This document shows positions 16,311-24,078 of a stretch of DNA of 32,995 bases, one piece after another; the stretch's first letter is position 1, and each line of letters starts with the position of its first letter. This DNA is from an uncultured Kangiella sp. (lineage in GTDB: Bacteria; Pseudomonadota; Gammaproteobacteria; Enterobacterales; DSM-103792). The stretch is from the NCBI GenBank assembly GCA_946481205.1, contig CAMLNB010000010.1, positions 1-32,995 of the forward strand, read 5' to 3'. Both the position numbers and the translations under genes were made by a program. Below the pieces are notes generated by a model, which was not told where the DNA came from, did not search any database, and worked only from the letters and a program-made list of their open reading frames with translations.

Positions 16311-16326
16311 TGGCACGGCCGCTGCA
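16311..16326 (+). promoter_or_regulatory. Sigma-54 promoter for glnK-amtB
   Basis: TGGCACGGCCGCTGCA fits the -24/-12 consensus TGGCACG-N4-TTGCA with a single C-for-T change. GG (16312-16313) and GC (16324-16325) are separated by the required ten bases. It lies 136 bases before the glnK ATG; nitrogen-limitation control through NtrC and sigma-54 is the known mode for this gene pair. Confidence 0.75.
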
Positions 16327-16462
16327 TTGTCCCTGTTGCTGATCGCCCTACCAGCGCGCAGCAACGCTAAGGCCTATCCACCCAAGAAACACGCAACAAA
16401 CACGCTCAGGATAACGGAAAGACACGATTAGTCCGCCGATTACCGGCGCAGCGGAGGGAAGC

Positions 16463-16801
16463 ATGAAGTTCGTTACCGCCATTATCAAACCATTCAAATT
16501 AGAGGACGTGCGCGAAGCGCTCAGCGAAGTCGGTGTCACCGGCGTCACCGTTTCGGAAGTCAAAGGTTTCGGTCGCCAAAAAGGCCATACCGAGCTGTAC
16601 CGCGGCGCCGAATACGAAGTCGATTACGTGCCGAAAGTGAAACTCGAAATCGCCATTCCAGAAGATCTGCTGGAGCGCACGGTCGAGGCCATCAGCAAGG
16701 CCGCCAACACCGGCAAAATCGGCGACGGCAAAATTTTTGTCTTCGATCTCGAACAAGTCATCCGGATCCGCACCGGCGAAACCAACGAAGCGGCACTCTG
16801 A
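16463..16801 (+). CDS. glnK: PII nitrogen regulatory protein GlnK
   Basis: This is a 112-residue PII signal protein, a cytoplasmic trimer that senses 2-oxoglutarate and ATP/ADP and plugs AmtB when nitrogen is plentiful. The T-loop carries the uridylylation site Tyr51 in [13 protein letters not shown], and the ATP-site signatures [12 protein letters not shown] (35-46) and [10 protein letters not shown] are intact. The length is normal. The ATG has GGAGG upstream. Adjacency to amtB (12 bases) and the sigma-54 promoter support GlnK rather than GlnB. Confidence 0.95.
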   Translation: MKFVTAIIKPFKLEDVREALSEVGVTGVTVSEVKGFGRQKGHTELYRGAEYEVDYVPKVKLEIAIPEDLLERTVEAISKAANTGKIGDGKIFVFDLEQVIRIRTGETNEAAL

Positions 16802-16813
16802 GGGGGAAGCAGA

Positions 16814-18118
16814 ATGAATTACCGTTCTTTTGGCCGTTCTGTAGGAAAGGCGGTCTTGTGGTCTTTGCCGTTGTGGGCGTTGAGTTCACTGGCACGTGCC
16901 GATGAAGCGCCAAGCATCAGCGCCGGCAACACCGCTTGGATGCTGACGGCGACCGCGCTGGTGCTGTTCATGACCATTCCCGGTCTGGCGTTGTTTTATG
17001 GCGGCATGGTACGCAAGAAAAACGTGCTGGCCACGCTGATGCAAAGCTTCTTCATTGCTGCGCTGGTTAGTGTGCTCTGGGTAGTGGTCGGCTACAGCCT
17101 GGCGTTTGCGCCGGGGTCGGGATTTATCGGCGGTTTCGACAAAGTGCTGTTGAAAGGCATCGCCTTTGATCAGCTCTGGCCGGGCACAACCATTCCGGAA
17201 ATGCTGTTCATGGTGTTTCAGATGACCTTCGCGATCATCACGCCAGCGCTGATCACCGGCGCGTTCGCCGAGCGGATGAAATTCTCGGCGCTGATCGTGT
17301 TTGTTTCGGCTTGGCTGCTGATTGTCTACGCACCGGTTGCGCATTGGGTCTGGGAAGGCACCGGCTGGCTGTTCACGATGGGCGCACTGGATTACGCCGG
17401 CGGCACCGTCGTGCACATCAACGCCGGTATTGCCGGTCTGGTTGCGGCGGTCATGCTCGGCAAGCGGGTCGGTTACGGCCGCGAACTGATGGCGCCGCAC
17501 AATCTGGTGCTGACCTTGATCGGTGCATCGATGCTGTGGGTCGGCTGGTTTGGTTTCAACGCCGGTTCAGCATTGAACGCTGACGCCCGCGCCGCGATGG
17601 CGATGGTGGTGACGCAGGTTGCTGCGGCTGCTGCGACCTTGTCCTGGGTTGCTGCCGAATGGGTATTCAAAGGCAAACCGTCGCTGCTCGGCGCTGCGTC
17701 GGGTGCGATTGCCGGTCTCGTTTGCATCACCCCGGCATCCGGTTTTGTTGATGCCAGCGGCGCGCTGATTCTCGGTCTGTTGGCCGGTGTGGTCTGCTAC
17801 TGGGGCGCCACCAGCCTGAAGCGGGCACTGAAATATGACGACTCACTTGATGCCTTTGGTGTGCACGGTGTTGGCGGCATTCTCGGTTCGATTCTGGTCG
17901 CGGTGTTTGGCACCAATGCGATTGCCGGCGGTGCGGTCAAACCGGTGGCCGAGCAGTTGGTGGTGCAGCTGATCGCAACCGGCGCGACCATCGCTTACAC
18001 CCTGGTCGTGACCGCGGTGCTGCTGAAAATCATCGATTGGATTATTGGTCTGCGGGTATCCGAAGAAGAAGAGCGTGAAGGTCTGGACATTGTGTTGCAT
18101 GGCGAGCACGTGGACTGA
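16814..18118 (+). CDS. amtB: Ammonium transporter AmtB
   Basis: This is a 434-residue inner-membrane ammonium channel. An N-terminal signal peptide (about 1-29, ending SLARA-D) is followed by eleven expected membrane segments. The pore twin histidines are His201 in GTVVHINAG and His351 in DAFGVHGVGGILGS, and the family signatures DYAGGTVVHINAG and FYGGMVRKKN are intact. The cytoplasmic C-terminal tail (SEEEEREGLDIVLHGEHVD) matches the segment that contacts GlnK. The ribosome-binding site is GGGGGAAG. It is co-transcribed with glnK and closed by the terminator at 18138. Confidence 0.97.
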   Translation: MNYRSFGRSVGKAVLWSLPLWALSSLARADEAPSISAGNTAWMLTATALVLFMTIPGLALFYGGMVRKKNVLATLMQSFFIAALVSVLWVVVGYSLAFAPGSGFIGGFDKVLLKGIAFDQLWPGTTIPEMLFMVFQMTFAIITPALITGAFAERMKFSALIVFVSAWLLIVYAPVAHWVWEGTGWLFTMGALDYAGGTVVHINAGIAGLVAAVMLGKRVGYGRELMAPHNLVLTLIGASMLWVGWFGFNAGSALNADARAAMAMVVTQVAAAAATLSWVAAEWVFKGKPSLLGAASGAIAGLVCITPASGFVDASGALILGLLAGVVCYWGATSLKRALKYDDSLDAFGVHGVGGILGSILVAVFGTNAIAGGAVKPVAEQLVVQLIATGATIAYTLVVTAVLLKIIDWIIGLRVSEEEEREGLDIVLHGEHVD

Positions 18119-18137
18119 TCGGGTCTTCTGACCCTTG

Positions 18138-18176
18138 GCAGGGAGCAACCAGTCCTCCGGTTGCTCCCTGCATTTT
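18138..18176 (+). terminator. Intrinsic terminator of glnK-amtB
   Basis: GCAGGGAGCAACC (18138-18150) pairs perfectly with GGTTGCTCCCTGC (18159-18171) around an eight-base loop, followed by ATTTTCC. Confidence 0.85.
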
Positions 18177-18264
18177 CCGAGACATGATCGGCTCTGCCTT
18201 AGCTTCATCTGTGGTCGTTGTTGCTGTTGATTGTCTGCAATCGTTTTTCTGTTCGAATTTTGTC

Positions 18265-18278
18265 TGCGCCATGGCGCA
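18265..18278. promoter_or_regulatory. 14-bp perfect palindrome upstream of the acetyltransferase
   Basis: TGCGCCATGGCGCA is a perfect palindrome centred about 93 bases before the GNAT start. It has no T run, so it is a possible operator; the factor is unknown. Confidence 0.35.
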
Positions 18279-18364
18279 ACCGCCGTTGCGTGAGCGGCAG
18301 CCGCCACGCAGACCGTACCCAGTCCATCTCGCGTTTTGTTTTTTTGCCGGCGGAGACGCTCGCC

Positions 18365-18925
18365 ATGCCAACCATCACTCGCCTGCCCACCGACTGCACT
18401 GAACGCAGCCTCGAAGAACTCGCCGACGTGCTGCAAAGCTGCGTCAATGGCGGCGCCTCGGTCGGCTTCTTCTCGCCGCTGCAATTGCAACAGGCGCTGA
18501 ACTACTGGCGGGAAGCGCGCACCGACATGCAGGCCGGCAAGCGCTGGATCTGGGTGGCGCGCATCAACGGCCGCATTGTCGGCAGCGTGCAGCTGGCCGT
18601 TTCCGACAATGCCAACGGTCGTCACCGCGCCGAAGTGCAGAAGCTCTTGGTGCATCAGGCTTTTCGCCGCCAGGGCGTTGCCGCGGCGCTATTGAACGCG
18701 CTCGAACGAGAAGCCGCCGCCAGCGGTCGCGAACTGCTGGTGCTGGACACTCGTACCGGTGACCGGGCCGAGAGCCTGTATCGACGACTTGGCTATTGCG
18801 AGGCCGGTCTGATCCCCGGTTATACCCGTACCCCGGCCGGCGAGCCGCGCAGCACCAGCATTTACTACAAGGCTCTGCGCGCATCGGCGGGCGATCATCC
18901 TAGCAATCAGGCCCTGGAGGCCTGA
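18365..18925 (+). CDS. GNAT-family N-acetyltransferase
   Basis: This is a 186-residue predicted acetyl-CoA-dependent N-acetyltransferase. GNAT motif A is clear in VQKLLVHQAFRRQGVAAALLNALE (about 91-114), with the RRQGVA pyrophosphate-binding loop. Motif B follows in ESLYRRLGYCEAGLIPGYT. The substrate is unknown; the C-terminal region with PGYTRTPAGEPRSTSIYYK resembles GNATs acting on amino acids or small amines, but that is weak evidence. The frame extends 49 codons upstream, but those are unconserved. The ATG at 18365 has GGAG ten bases upstream. It is probably monocistronic. Confidence 0.85.
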   Translation: MPTITRLPTDCTERSLEELADVLQSCVNGGASVGFFSPLQLQQALNYWREARTDMQAGKRWIWVARINGRIVGSVQLAVSDNANGRHRAEVQKLLVHQAFRRQGVAAALLNALEREAAASGRELLVLDTRTGDRAESLYRRLGYCEAGLIPGYTRTPAGEPRSTSIYYKALRASAGDHPSNQALEA

Positions 18926-18947
18926 CCAGCTCGCCGCAGCGCAGCAT

Positions 18948-18966
18948 AAGGCAGCCTCGCCTTTTT
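18948..18966 (+). terminator. Weak terminator after the GNAT gene
   Basis: A five-base stem AAGGC/GCCTT with the loop AGCCTC runs into TTTTT, 23 bases past the GNAT stop. Confidence 0.4.
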
Positions 18967-18978
18967 GCCGCGCCTGCG

Positions 18979-18984
18979 TATAAT
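18979..18984 (+). promoter_or_regulatory. Perfect -10 hexamer TATAAT with GC-rich discriminator
   Basis: TATAAT is followed by GCGCGCC, a pattern seen in stringently controlled promoters. No good -35 lies 16-18 bases upstream, so the promoter call is tentative. It would transcribe the leader of leucine dehydrogenase or an unknown short RNA. Confidence 0.35.
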
Positions 18985-19238
18985 GCGCGCCAGTTCTCAG
19001 ACCCCCCTCCTTCCGGCCGTCGGCAACGGCTGCCAGAGCGAGCAAAAAACCGGGGTCGTCGCAGCAAGCGGCGTTGGTTCTCGACCACGACCGCGCTTTT
19101 CATGAACGTGCTTTTCATAGAAAAAACGGGACGCACTGCACCAGCACGTCCCAACCTGGCAGTAGCTTTCGGCAACTTGGGGTCAGTACGGTAGGTCAGG
19201 TCCAACAGGACGCTATCGCGCTGGCGAACGGCAACAAG

Positions 19239-19256
19239 GTTTACGTTTCCGTAAAC
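19239..19256 (+). promoter_or_regulatory. LiuR-like operator upstream of leucine dehydrogenase
   Basis: GTTTACG-TTTC-CGTAAAC is a perfect 7-bp inverted repeat. As I recall it, the MerR-family regulator LiuR of branched-chain amino-acid catabolism binds a site close to TTTACGTTTACGTAAA, which differs here by one base. It lies 120 bases upstream of the ldh ATG, which fits the pathway. The palindrome is certain, the regulator inferred. Confidence 0.5.
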
Positions 19257-19376
19257 GTACACCTCGAAACCTCACCTAGACTTGTCGATCCTATTGGCGG
19301 GATACGCCGCGTCTGATCACGGTCAGGTCCGGCATCTAAACGAGCTTTTTCAACCCGCAAGAACAGGAGAACTGGT

Positions 19377-20411
19377 ATGGCGGTGTTCAACCTGCGTGCC
19401 TATGACGACCACGAGCAAATTGTTTTCTGCAGCGATGCAGCCTCCGGTCTGAAAGCCATCATCTGTATCCACTCCACCGCTCTGGGCCCTGCCGTTGGCG
19501 GCTGCCGGATGTGGGAATACAACACCGATGAAGGTGCGCTGGTCGATGCGTTGCGCCTGTCGCGCGGCATGACCTACAAGAATGCAATGGCCGGGCTGCC
19601 GTTCGGCGGCGGCAAATCCGTCATCATTGGCAACCCGAAGACACTGAAATCGGAAGCGCTGTTCCGCGCCTTCGGCAAGTTCGTGCACTCGGTCAGCGGC
19701 CGTTATGTGACCGCGGAAGACGTCGGCACCTCGCCGGCCGATATCGCCATCGTGCACAAAGAAACCCCGTACGTGTTGGGCCTCGAAGGCAAATCGGGCG
19801 ATCCGTCGCCGATGACCGCTTACGGCGTCTACAAAGGCATCAAGGCCGCGGTCAAATCTAAGCTGGGTCGTGATTCGCTCGACGGCGTCAAAATCGCCGT
19901 TCAAGGTCTGGGCCACGTCGGCTACTACCTGTGCAAACACCTGTCGGATGAAGGCGCCAAGTTGTTCGTCACCGACATCAACAAAGAGTCGATTGAGAAA
20001 GTCGTTGCCGACTTCAAAGCGACTGCTGTTGACGTCAACGCCATCTACACGCAAGACGTCGATGTCTACGCGCCGTGCGCACTCGGTGCCACCGTCAACG
20101 ATGAAACCCTGCCGCGCCTGAAGTGCAGCATCATCGCCGGTGCCGCCAACAACGTGCTGGCCGAAGATCGTCACGGCGTCGCATTGATGAACCGCGGCAT
20201 TCTGTACGCCCCGGATTACGTCATCAACGCCGGCGGCATCATCAACGTTTCGTTCGAGAACAACTACTCGAAGGACGCCGCGATGAAGAAAACCGAAAAC
20301 ATCTACAACACCCTGATGAACGTGTTCGAACGCGCCAAGGCCGAAAGCAAGCCGACCAACGCCGTTGCCGACGAAATCGCTCGTCAGCTGGTGGCCGCGG
20401 GTCGCAAGTAA
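19377..20411 (+). CDS. ldh: Leucine dehydrogenase (Leu/Phe/Val family)
   Basis: This is a 344-residue NAD-dependent amino-acid dehydrogenase that deaminates leucine, valine and isoleucine to 2-oxo acids, the first step of their breakdown. The active-site lysines Lys68 and Lys80 (in MAGLPFGGGKSVI) and Asp115 (in VTAEDVGTS) occupy the positions known from Bacillus leucine dehydrogenase. The NAD motif GLGHVG is at 177-182, followed by Asp at the end of beta-2 (VTDINKES). GAANNVLAEDRHG and APDYVINAGGIINV are family hallmarks. CAGGAG lies seven bases before the ATG. It has its own terminator and a LiuR-like palindrome upstream. Leucine is preferred over phenylalanine from overall similarity; specificity was not tested. 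Confidence 0.94.
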   Translation: MAVFNLRAYDDHEQIVFCSDAASGLKAIICIHSTALGPAVGGCRMWEYNTDEGALVDALRLSRGMTYKNAMAGLPFGGGKSVIIGNPKTLKSEALFRAFGKFVHSVSGRYVTAEDVGTSPADIAIVHKETPYVLGLEGKSGDPSPMTAYGVYKGIKAAVKSKLGRDSLDGVKIAVQGLGHVGYYLCKHLSDEGAKLFVTDINKESIEKVVADFKATAVDVNAIYTQDVDVYAPCALGATVNDETLPRLKCSIIAGAANNVLAEDRHGVALMNRGILYAPDYVINAGGIINVSFENNYSKDAAMKKTENIYNTLMNVFERAKAESKPTNAVADEIARQLVAAGRK

Positions 20412-20452
20412 GCGCCATCGCAGCAACCGCGAGCCTCAGGGCTCCAACACAG

Positions 20453-20475
20453 AAGCCGGCAACTGCCGGCTTTTG
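20453..20475 (+). terminator. Intrinsic terminator after leucine dehydrogenase
   Basis: AAGCCGGC and GCCGGCTT form an 8-bp stem with the loop AACT, followed by TTGTCTTTT. Confidence 0.85.
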
Positions 20476-20555
20476 TCTTTTATTGCTCCGCGTCACGACA
20501 ACCAGCCCGGTGATGGTGGACTATAGTTGGCCAAACAGCGGACAGCGCGCCCGAA

Positions 20556-21731
20556 ATGACCGATCTATCGCTCCTGTTTCAGGTCATGGCCATGGTTTGC
20601 GGCACTGCCGTTATCGCTTGGTTAGCGGTCGGCTTGCCGATGCGGATCGCACCGCGGGCCTCGATTCGCTTCGCCATAGCCAATTTGCTGTTCCTGACCA
20701 GCATTCTGTTGACCCTTCAACGCACCGCGCAAAGCCATTTCTGGTTCTGGCCGGCGGCCGATCTGGTCGGGCTGTTAGCTATTCTGATTCTGCGCCGCGG
20801 CACCCGCAGCTTGTTCAAGCAACCTGTTACCTGGCTGTATGACAGCATCGGCTTCGCGCTGCTGGTGGCAATCTACTTGAGCCAGCCATTCGATGGCCGT
20901 GCAGCCACGATTTACGGCATTACCTACTCGCTGGTGATGGCGCTGGTCACGGCCTTGATCTGCCGTGATGTCTTTCTTGCGACCCATTCCGAATTCAACA
21001 CCAAGGTAGCGATCGCGGTAACGTGGCCATTCGGCGTCATTGCGCTGGCCATGCTCAGCCGCGGCGCCCTGATCGCGCTCCATCAGCAAAGCGTGAGTGA
21101 TGTTGCCAGTCCAATGGCGGTCGACAACCGCTACAGCATGCTGGCGTATGCATTTCTGGTGTTGATTCTGAACATCAGCCTGATTGGTTGCGTGCTATCC
21201 CGCTTGATCGCCAAACTGCGCACGTATTCGGAACGCGATTACCTGACTGGCTTGCTGAATCGGCGCGCCTTCGAGCATCGCCTTGGCATGGAGCGGCAAC
21301 GCAGCGAACGCACCGGCAATGTATACAGTCTGATCCTGTTTGATATCGACCACTTCAAGCGCATCAACGATCAACACGGGCACAGCTGTGGCGATCTGGC
21401 CTTGAAACACATCGCCAAGCAGGTAGGCGGCGCATTGCGGCAGTTCGACAGCTTTGCCCGCTTCGGTGGTGAAGAGTTCATCATCCTGCTGCCGGAAACG
21501 TCGATCACGACAACTCAGCAAGTGGCTGAGCGCTTGCGGGCCATGTTGGCGGAAACTCCACTGATGCTCGATGGCAGAACGATGGTCGTGCAAGCCAGTT
21601 TTGGCTGTGTTGCCAGCACAGCCGGCGATAAACCCAGCCTGTTGCGCATGGCCGACAACGCCCTGTATCGCGCCAAAACCGAAGGTCGGAATCGGGTTGT
21701 GCTGGCCAGTGTGGAAGAAGGTGCTGGATGA
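20556..21731 (+). CDS. Membrane diguanylate cyclase (GGDEF)
   Basis: This is a 391-residue inner-membrane c-di-GMP synthase. About six to seven hydrophobic segments occupy residues 5-217, with no large periplasmic domain. A short coiled linker (LIAKLRTYSERD) leads into the GGDEF domain (about 228-388). GGEEF is at 304-308 and the product-inhibition site RQFD (295-298) is five residues before it. DYLTGLLNRRAFEHRL and FDIDHFKRINDQHGH are intact. The membrane part is not recognisably MASE or 7TMR type, and differs from that of the other cyclase at 12902. The ATG at 20556 lacks a strong ribosome-binding site. It converges on the PotD-like gene with 23 bases between the stops. Confidence 0.92.
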   Translation: MTDLSLLFQVMAMVCGTAVIAWLAVGLPMRIAPRASIRFAIANLLFLTSILLTLQRTAQSHFWFWPAADLVGLLAILILRRGTRSLFKQPVTWLYDSIGFALLVAIYLSQPFDGRAATIYGITYSLVMALVTALICRDVFLATHSEFNTKVAIAVTWPFGVIALAMLSRGALIALHQQSVSDVASPMAVDNRYSMLAYAFLVLILNISLIGCVLSRLIAKLRTYSERDYLTGLLNRRAFEHRLGMERQRSERTGNVYSLILFDIDHFKRINDQHGHSCGDLALKHIAKQVGGALRQFDSFARFGGEEFIILLPETSITTTQQVAERLRAMLAETPLMLDGRTMVVQASFGCVASTAGDKPSLLRMADNALYRAKTEGRNRVVLASVEEGAG

Positions 21732-21754
21732 CCGGCAAGCCGTGACCATGTCAC

Positions 21755-22801
21755 TCAGACCTGTTTGAACCGCGCCAAAATATCGGCTCGCCGAGGGTGG
21801 GTCAGCGTATCACGCGCGCCAAACTCCAGATGCTTCAGTTTGCTTTCTGGCGGAAATACGATCGGATTCTCCAGCAACGCTTTTGGCAGCAACGGTAACA
21901 CCCGCTGATCGATCGGCGGAAAACCGTGTGCCTGTACTTCCTTGGCGTTGTGCGCTGGCGTCAACAAAAAATCAATCAACTCCGCCGCGGCCAACGGATC
22001 TTTGCTCTCACGGGTAATACAGTAATAGTCCGCCCAGATCTCACCGCCCTCCTCGGCAATGACGTAGTCAATGGCAGGATTTTCTCGCGCCAGCAAGGTG
22101 CCATCACCGGACCAGGCCATGCTGAGCCACGCCCCGTCGCGCATCTGATCATAGGCCAGACTGCTGATCGCTTTGAGATGCGGTTTGACCTGCATCAGTA
22201 AGCGCTCGGCGTCGGCCAATTCCGCTTTCTTGGTCGAGTTGAAGGAGTAACCGAAGTACTTCAGGGCATTACCGATGGCGGTCAGCTGATAATCGTGAAC
22301 CACGGTCTGTTTGCTGGCAGTGGTCTGCGCCTGTTCCCAGAATGCGCGCCAGCCGGTCAATGGTGCCGGTAGTCGCTGTTTGTCGTATACAAAACCGGTA
22401 GTGCCCCAGTTTTTCGGCAAACCAAACAGGCGATCATCGCTGCGAATTTCACTGATGAAACGGGTTTGCTGGTGACTCAGATCCACATGCGGGAATTGCT
22501 CAATGCGTAGCGGCCGCAGCAGAGCCATTCGGCCATAGGCATTGACCGCGTAATTGGTTGCAACCACGATGTCAAAGCCTGAGCGACCGCTAAGCAAACG
22601 ACTCAGCATTTCCTCGTTCGAACCGAAAATCCGCAGCTCGACCGCAATGCCGGTTTGCTGGGTGAACTGCTGCAAGTTATCGGCACTGTGATAGTTCGGC
22701 CAGGTCGCCAACACCAGCTTGCGCGGGCTCGCCGCGGACAGTCGCGGCGACAACAGTATTGCCGCAGTAGATCCCAGAAACTGTCGCCGAGAAAGTGCCA
22801 C
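21755..22801 (-). CDS. Tat-exported PotD/PotF-like substrate-binding protein
   Basis: This is a 348-residue periplasmic binding protein of the spermidine/putrescine family. The N-terminus ALSRRQFLGSTAAILLSPRLSAA carries a twin-arginine signal, so it is exported folded. The mature part shows family blocks: LATWPNYHSADNLQQF with the ligand-packing Trp, VATNYAVNAYGR, LFGLPKNWGTTGFVYDK, and AWSGDGTLLARENPAIDYVIAEEGGEIWADYY in the C-lobe. The start is a GTG with GAGGA six bases upstream. It follows mnmH by 54 bases on the same strand, so they are probably co-transcribed. No ABC permease or ATPase gene is next to it, so it is either an orphan uptake component or a sensor; the ligand is unproven. 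Confidence 0.85.
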   Translation of the reverse strand: MALSRRQFLGSTAAILLSPRLSAASPRKLVLATWPNYHSADNLQQFTQQTGIAVELRIFGSNEEMLSRLLSGRSGFDIVVATNYAVNAYGRMALLRPLRIEQFPHVDLSHQQTRFISEIRSDDRLFGLPKNWGTTGFVYDKQRLPAPLTGWRAFWEQAQTTASKQTVVHDYQLTAIGNALKYFGYSFNSTKKAELADAERLLMQVKPHLKAISSLAYDQMRDGAWLSMAWSGDGTLLARENPAIDYVIAEEGGEIWADYYCITRESKDPLAAAELIDFLLTPAHNAKEVQAHGFPPIDQRVLPLLPKALLENPIVFPPESKLKHLEFGARDTLTHPRRADILARFKQV

Positions 22802-22855
22802 GTCACATCCTCATGCTGGCTGATCGGATTATGGTTCCAGTGTAGCAGCCAAGTC

Positions 22856-23941
22856 TCAAACGGGTGCCAGGCGGCGGGCCAGAAATGCTCGACACGCCGC
22901 GGTATCGCCACGAAATACCACATTCCGCTGTTGTTGTTCGAAGGCATAGCGATAGCGCGGGTCGTAGTAGTCGGCCAACAGCGGTTCGATCCAGCGGGCA
23001 TGGCGCTCACTGTCATCCGGTTGCTGCATGGCATCTGCCAGCGCCTGTGACAATTGCTGGTGCCGCAGCGAACCCAAGCGTCGCTGAATGCGATCCAAAC
23101 CGCTCTGCAGTCGCTGCCATACGGCCTCGACCGACAAGCCCTGCTGCAAGGGTTGTAATAGATACTCGGCATGGGTCAGCGCAATCCGTTCCGGCATCGG
23201 CAATTCCAGTACCACCGCCGGAGCGCGGTACATCGCGTCTTTCAGCGCTGGGGGAATCTGGTTGAAGCCGATCAGATGGCTTTCATCTTCAATCAGATAT
23301 TCAGGCTGTTCGCCATATAGCGCCAAGCCAACGCGATTCTCGAAGGTTTGTTGTGATGGCTGAGCACCAAGTCCACCGAACGCACTGCCGCGGTGATTGG
23401 CGCAGGCTTCCAGATCCACGGTGGCGCCGGGCAGCTCGCGCAGCAAACGGGTTTTGCCGGTACCGGTTGCGCCGGACAACACCAGTAGTGCAGGCGGTGT
23501 CAGCAAGCGTTCTCGCAGCAAAGCGCGCATCGATTTGTAACCACCGCGCACACGCAGCGTGGCCGTGCCCGCTTCGGCCAGCCATTCGCAGGCCAAACGG
23601 GAACGCGCACCACCACGCCAGCAACAAACCAACAGCGGTGCTGTGCTGATGCCAGCGCCCATATTGGTGTTGGCCAAGGCCTGCCAACGCTGTACCCGCT
23701 CTGCGCGAAACGGTGCAGTCAGCTGATAACCCAGTGCAAACGCCGCCTCCTGACCTTGTTGCTTGTAGCAAATGCCAACCTGGTGGCGCTCGCTATTGGT
23801 CAGAATCGGATCATTATGAAAACCAGGAATCGCGCCCTCGGCCCACTCGCCTTCCGAGCGCACATCGAGGCAAGCGGGTGGCGCTGTTTGCCGCAATAAC
23901 TGCAGGGCATCGTGAGGGGAAAGAATTTCAGTCAGGGCCAT
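22856..23941 (-). CDS. mnmH: tRNA 2-selenouridine synthase
   Basis: MnmH (SelU) converts wobble 2-thiouridine to 2-selenouridine in Lys, Glu and Gln tRNAs through a geranylated intermediate, using selenophosphate. The 361 residues contain a rhodanese domain (about 8-135) with the catalytic Cys107 directly before WRGG in VCCWRGGARS, and a P-loop domain starting GATGTGKT (157-164). The region VDLEACANHRGSAFGGLGAQPSQ (about 175-197) is the family signature. The ATG at 23941 has no strong ribosome-binding site. Its presence predicts a selD gene elsewhere in the genome; none is in this window. Confidence 0.95.
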   Translation of the reverse strand: MALTEILSPHDALQLLRQTAPPACLDVRSEGEWAEGAIPGFHNDPILTNSERHQVGICYKQQGQEAAFALGYQLTAPFRAERVQRWQALANTNMGAGISTAPLLVCCWRGGARSRLACEWLAEAGTATLRVRGGYKSMRALLRERLLTPPALLVLSGATGTGKTRLLRELPGATVDLEACANHRGSAFGGLGAQPSQQTFENRVGLALYGEQPEYLIEDESHLIGFNQIPPALKDAMYRAPAVVLELPMPERIALTHAEYLLQPLQQGLSVEAVWQRLQSGLDRIQRRLGSLRHQQLSQALADAMQQPDDSERHARWIEPLLADYYDPRYRYAFEQQQRNVVFRGDTAACRAFLARRLAPV

Positions 23942-24020
23942 GGTGGCTGCGCTCGGGTCTTGCTCAGCATTATGGCAAAAACGGCCGTCGCCATTGTCGC
24001 GAAGCGGCTCAATGGCACAA

Positions 24021-24044
24021 GAAAAAGGCGACCCGGAGGTCGCC
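24021..24044 (-). terminator. Intrinsic terminator after the DUF885 gene
   Basis: GGCGACC and GGTCGCC form a 7-bp stem with the loop CGGA; on the minus strand it is followed by TTTTTC. It may act in both directions, since TTGTTTTC follows on the plus strand. Confidence 0.75.
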
Positions 24045-24078
24045 CTTGTTTTCTACCTAATGCGGCACCCGCTGACGC

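Larger units (their letters stand above)
18926..19376. other. 451-base gene-free region upstream of leucine dehydrogenase
   Basis: No convincing gene is present. Visible elements are a weak terminator at 18948, a TATAAT at 18979, two GCTTTTCAT copies (19095-19103 and 19110-19118), a GGGACG/CGTCCC hairpin (about 19126-19158) that would end in T on the minus strand, two exact GGTCAGGTCC copies (19194-19203 and 19321-19330), and the palindrome at 19239. The length and element content suggest a regulated leader or a small RNA, but nothing decides it. Confidence 0.5.

Noticed and set aside
16237..16431. 64-codon plus-strand ORF with a hydrophobic segment upstream of glnK
   Set aside because: It has no ribosome-binding site, its composition is random-looking, and it spans the NtrC-like site and the sigma-54 promoter.
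18218..18364. Upstream extension of the GNAT frame
   Set aside because: The codons are unconserved and include the palindrome; the ATG at 18365 has GGAG upstream and a normal family length.
19074..19316. 80-codon plus-strand ORF upstream of ldh
   Set aside because: It has no family resemblance and no ribosome-binding site, and it runs through the LiuR-like palindrome.
19321..19332. GGTCAGGTCCGG, the first part of the SRP RNA core
   Set aside because: The following GAAGGAAGCAGCC is missing and no flanking stem forms; the same ten bases also occur at 19194.
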